A model generated the notes under the pieces. It did not search any database. It saw nothing but the letters and a program-made list of their open reading frames with translations, and had not been told where the DNA came from. Below, one piece after another: positions 63,461-64,000 of a stretch of 64,000 nucleotides of DNA. This DNA is from Rothia aerolata (GTDB lineage: Bacteria > Actinomycetota > Actinomycetes > Actinomycetales > Micrococcaceae). Location of the stretch: the NCBI RefSeq assembly GCF_014635585.1, contig NZ_BMDC01000001.1, positions 906,139 to 970,138 on the forward strand. Direction: 5' to 3'. The position numbers and the translations under genes are program-made. How positions within the stretch are numbered: position 1 is the first letter of the stretch; the number at the start of each line of letters is the position of its first letter.

Positions 63461-64000
63461 CTATTCAGTGTCGTCTTTCAGAACGGGGAATCCTTCGGGG
63501 TTTTGGGGGTCGTCGTCATCAAAGACATCTGAGCCGGAGCCCACGATGAGCCGGTCTACCTCGCCCACCACGCTGCTGTCTTTATTGGGGTAGTCAAACT
63601 GGCTAAGCACATAGCGCATGGCCTCCAGGCGGGCTCGTTTCTTGTCGTTGGATTTCACCACGGTCCAGGGAGCATCGCCGGTATCGGTGTAGAAGAACAT
63701 GGCTTCTTTAGCCTCGGTGTAGTCATCCCACTTATCCAGTGAGGCAATATCGGTGGGCGAAAGTTTCCACTGGCGCACAGGGTCGGTACGGCGGGAGTTG
63801 AAGCGGGCCAGTTGCTCCGCCCGGGTGACGGAGAACCAGAACTTAATCAGCTTGATTCCCGAGTTCACCAGCATCCGTTCCAGCTCAGGGGCCTCACGCA
63901 TAAACTCGTAGTACTGCTGGGAGGTACAGTAGCCCATGACCCTCTCCACCCCGGCGCGGTTGTACCAGGAGCGGTCCATCATCACAATCTCGCCGCCTGC
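63461..64000 (-). CDS. PPK2-family polyphosphate kinase (start outside window)
   Basis: The frame is open to the right edge, reading AGGEIVMMDRSWYNRAGVERVMGYCT, the conserved lid/Walker B part of polyphosphate kinase 2, so the N-terminal Walker A lies beyond the window. Also visible: INSGIKLIKFWFSVTR-like LVNSGIKLIKFWFSV, WKLSPTDIASLDKWDDYT and DAPWTVVKSNDKKRARLEAM. PPK2 enzymes interconvert polyphosphate and nucleotides. A ~40-residue acidic C-terminus follows. glmM begins 25 bp away. Confidence 0.92.
   Translation of the reverse strand, partial: AGGEIVMMDRSWYNRAGVERVMGYCTSQQYYEFMREAPELERMLVNSGIKLIKFWFSVTRAEQLARFNSRRTDPVRQWKLSPTDIASLDKWDDYTEAKEAMFFYTDTGDAPWTVVKSNDKKRARLEAMRYVLSQFDYPNKDSSVVGEVDRLIVGSGSDVFDDDDPQNPEGFPVLKDDTE

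Overview
The window is chromosomal DNA from a high-GC Gram-positive bacterium, most likely a Rothia-like member of the Micrococcaceae (Actinomycetota). The clues are a mycothiol glycosyltransferase (MshA), the IMPDH paralogue GuaB3 beside GuaB, a CIRCE-controlled groES-groL operon, frequent GTG and TTG starts, and actinobacterial gene blocks (galU/5-FCL/fmdB and glmM-coaA-glmS-acpS-nnrD-alr-tsaEB-rimI-tsaD). The species call is an inference. About 54 protein genes are supported, and two run off the window edges (rmuC on the left, a PPK2-type kinase on the right). I see no tRNA, rRNA, CRISPR array, prophage or transposase gene.

Layout. 0-11 kb holds housekeeping genes: rmuC, ispH, xseAB, alaA, a lipoprotein of the glycine-betaine-binding type, a Nudix hydrolase, an MscS channel, a LysR-type ligand domain without its helix-turn-helix, and a DedA-like protein. 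11.0-11.6 kb is non-coding. It carries a tandem DtxR/IdeR-like operator, a possible iron-responsive small RNA with a strong terminator, and the first copy of a palindrome-rich repeat. 11.6-20.7 kb has a CYTH-CHAD protein, a GlpR-like membrane protein, galU, 5-formyl-THF cyclo-ligase, fmdB, and a 1287-residue helicase-like protein with degenerate motifs that is translationally coupled to a 69-residue protein. 20.8-28.6 kb is an alpha-glucoside locus: RpiR regulator, PTS IIBC, a MapP-like maltose-6'-phosphate phosphatase and two GH13 glucosidases. Together they suggest uptake as phospho-disaccharide, dephosphorylation, then hydrolysis.

31-37 kb is purine synthesis (guaA, guaB3, guaB) with a SURF1 protein. 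37-43.5 kb holds three tandem SGNH-type acyltransferases. 43.7-45.7 kb is groES-groL under a CIRCE element. 45.8-52.4 kb carries a methyltransferase, a YbdK-type ligase and the tRNA t6A block with alanine racemase. mshA, a conserved phosphatase-like gene and a WbaP-type sugar transferase form a plus-strand group at 52.5-56.2 kb. It lies inside the otherwise minus-strand cell-envelope block nnrD-acpS-glmS. coaA, a VanY-like peptidase, mscL, glmM and ppk2 close the window.

The least explained material is in the intergenic DNA. Two families of hairpin repeats were found. One (copies at 11.25-11.56 and 30.40-30.73 kb, inverted) contains very long perfect palindromes whose arm sequences differ between copies while pairing is preserved. 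The other (copies at 16.5, 22.1 and 22.2-22.3 kb) has a conserved loop on changing stems. These, and the tandem iron-box locus, are the main candidates for undescribed biology.
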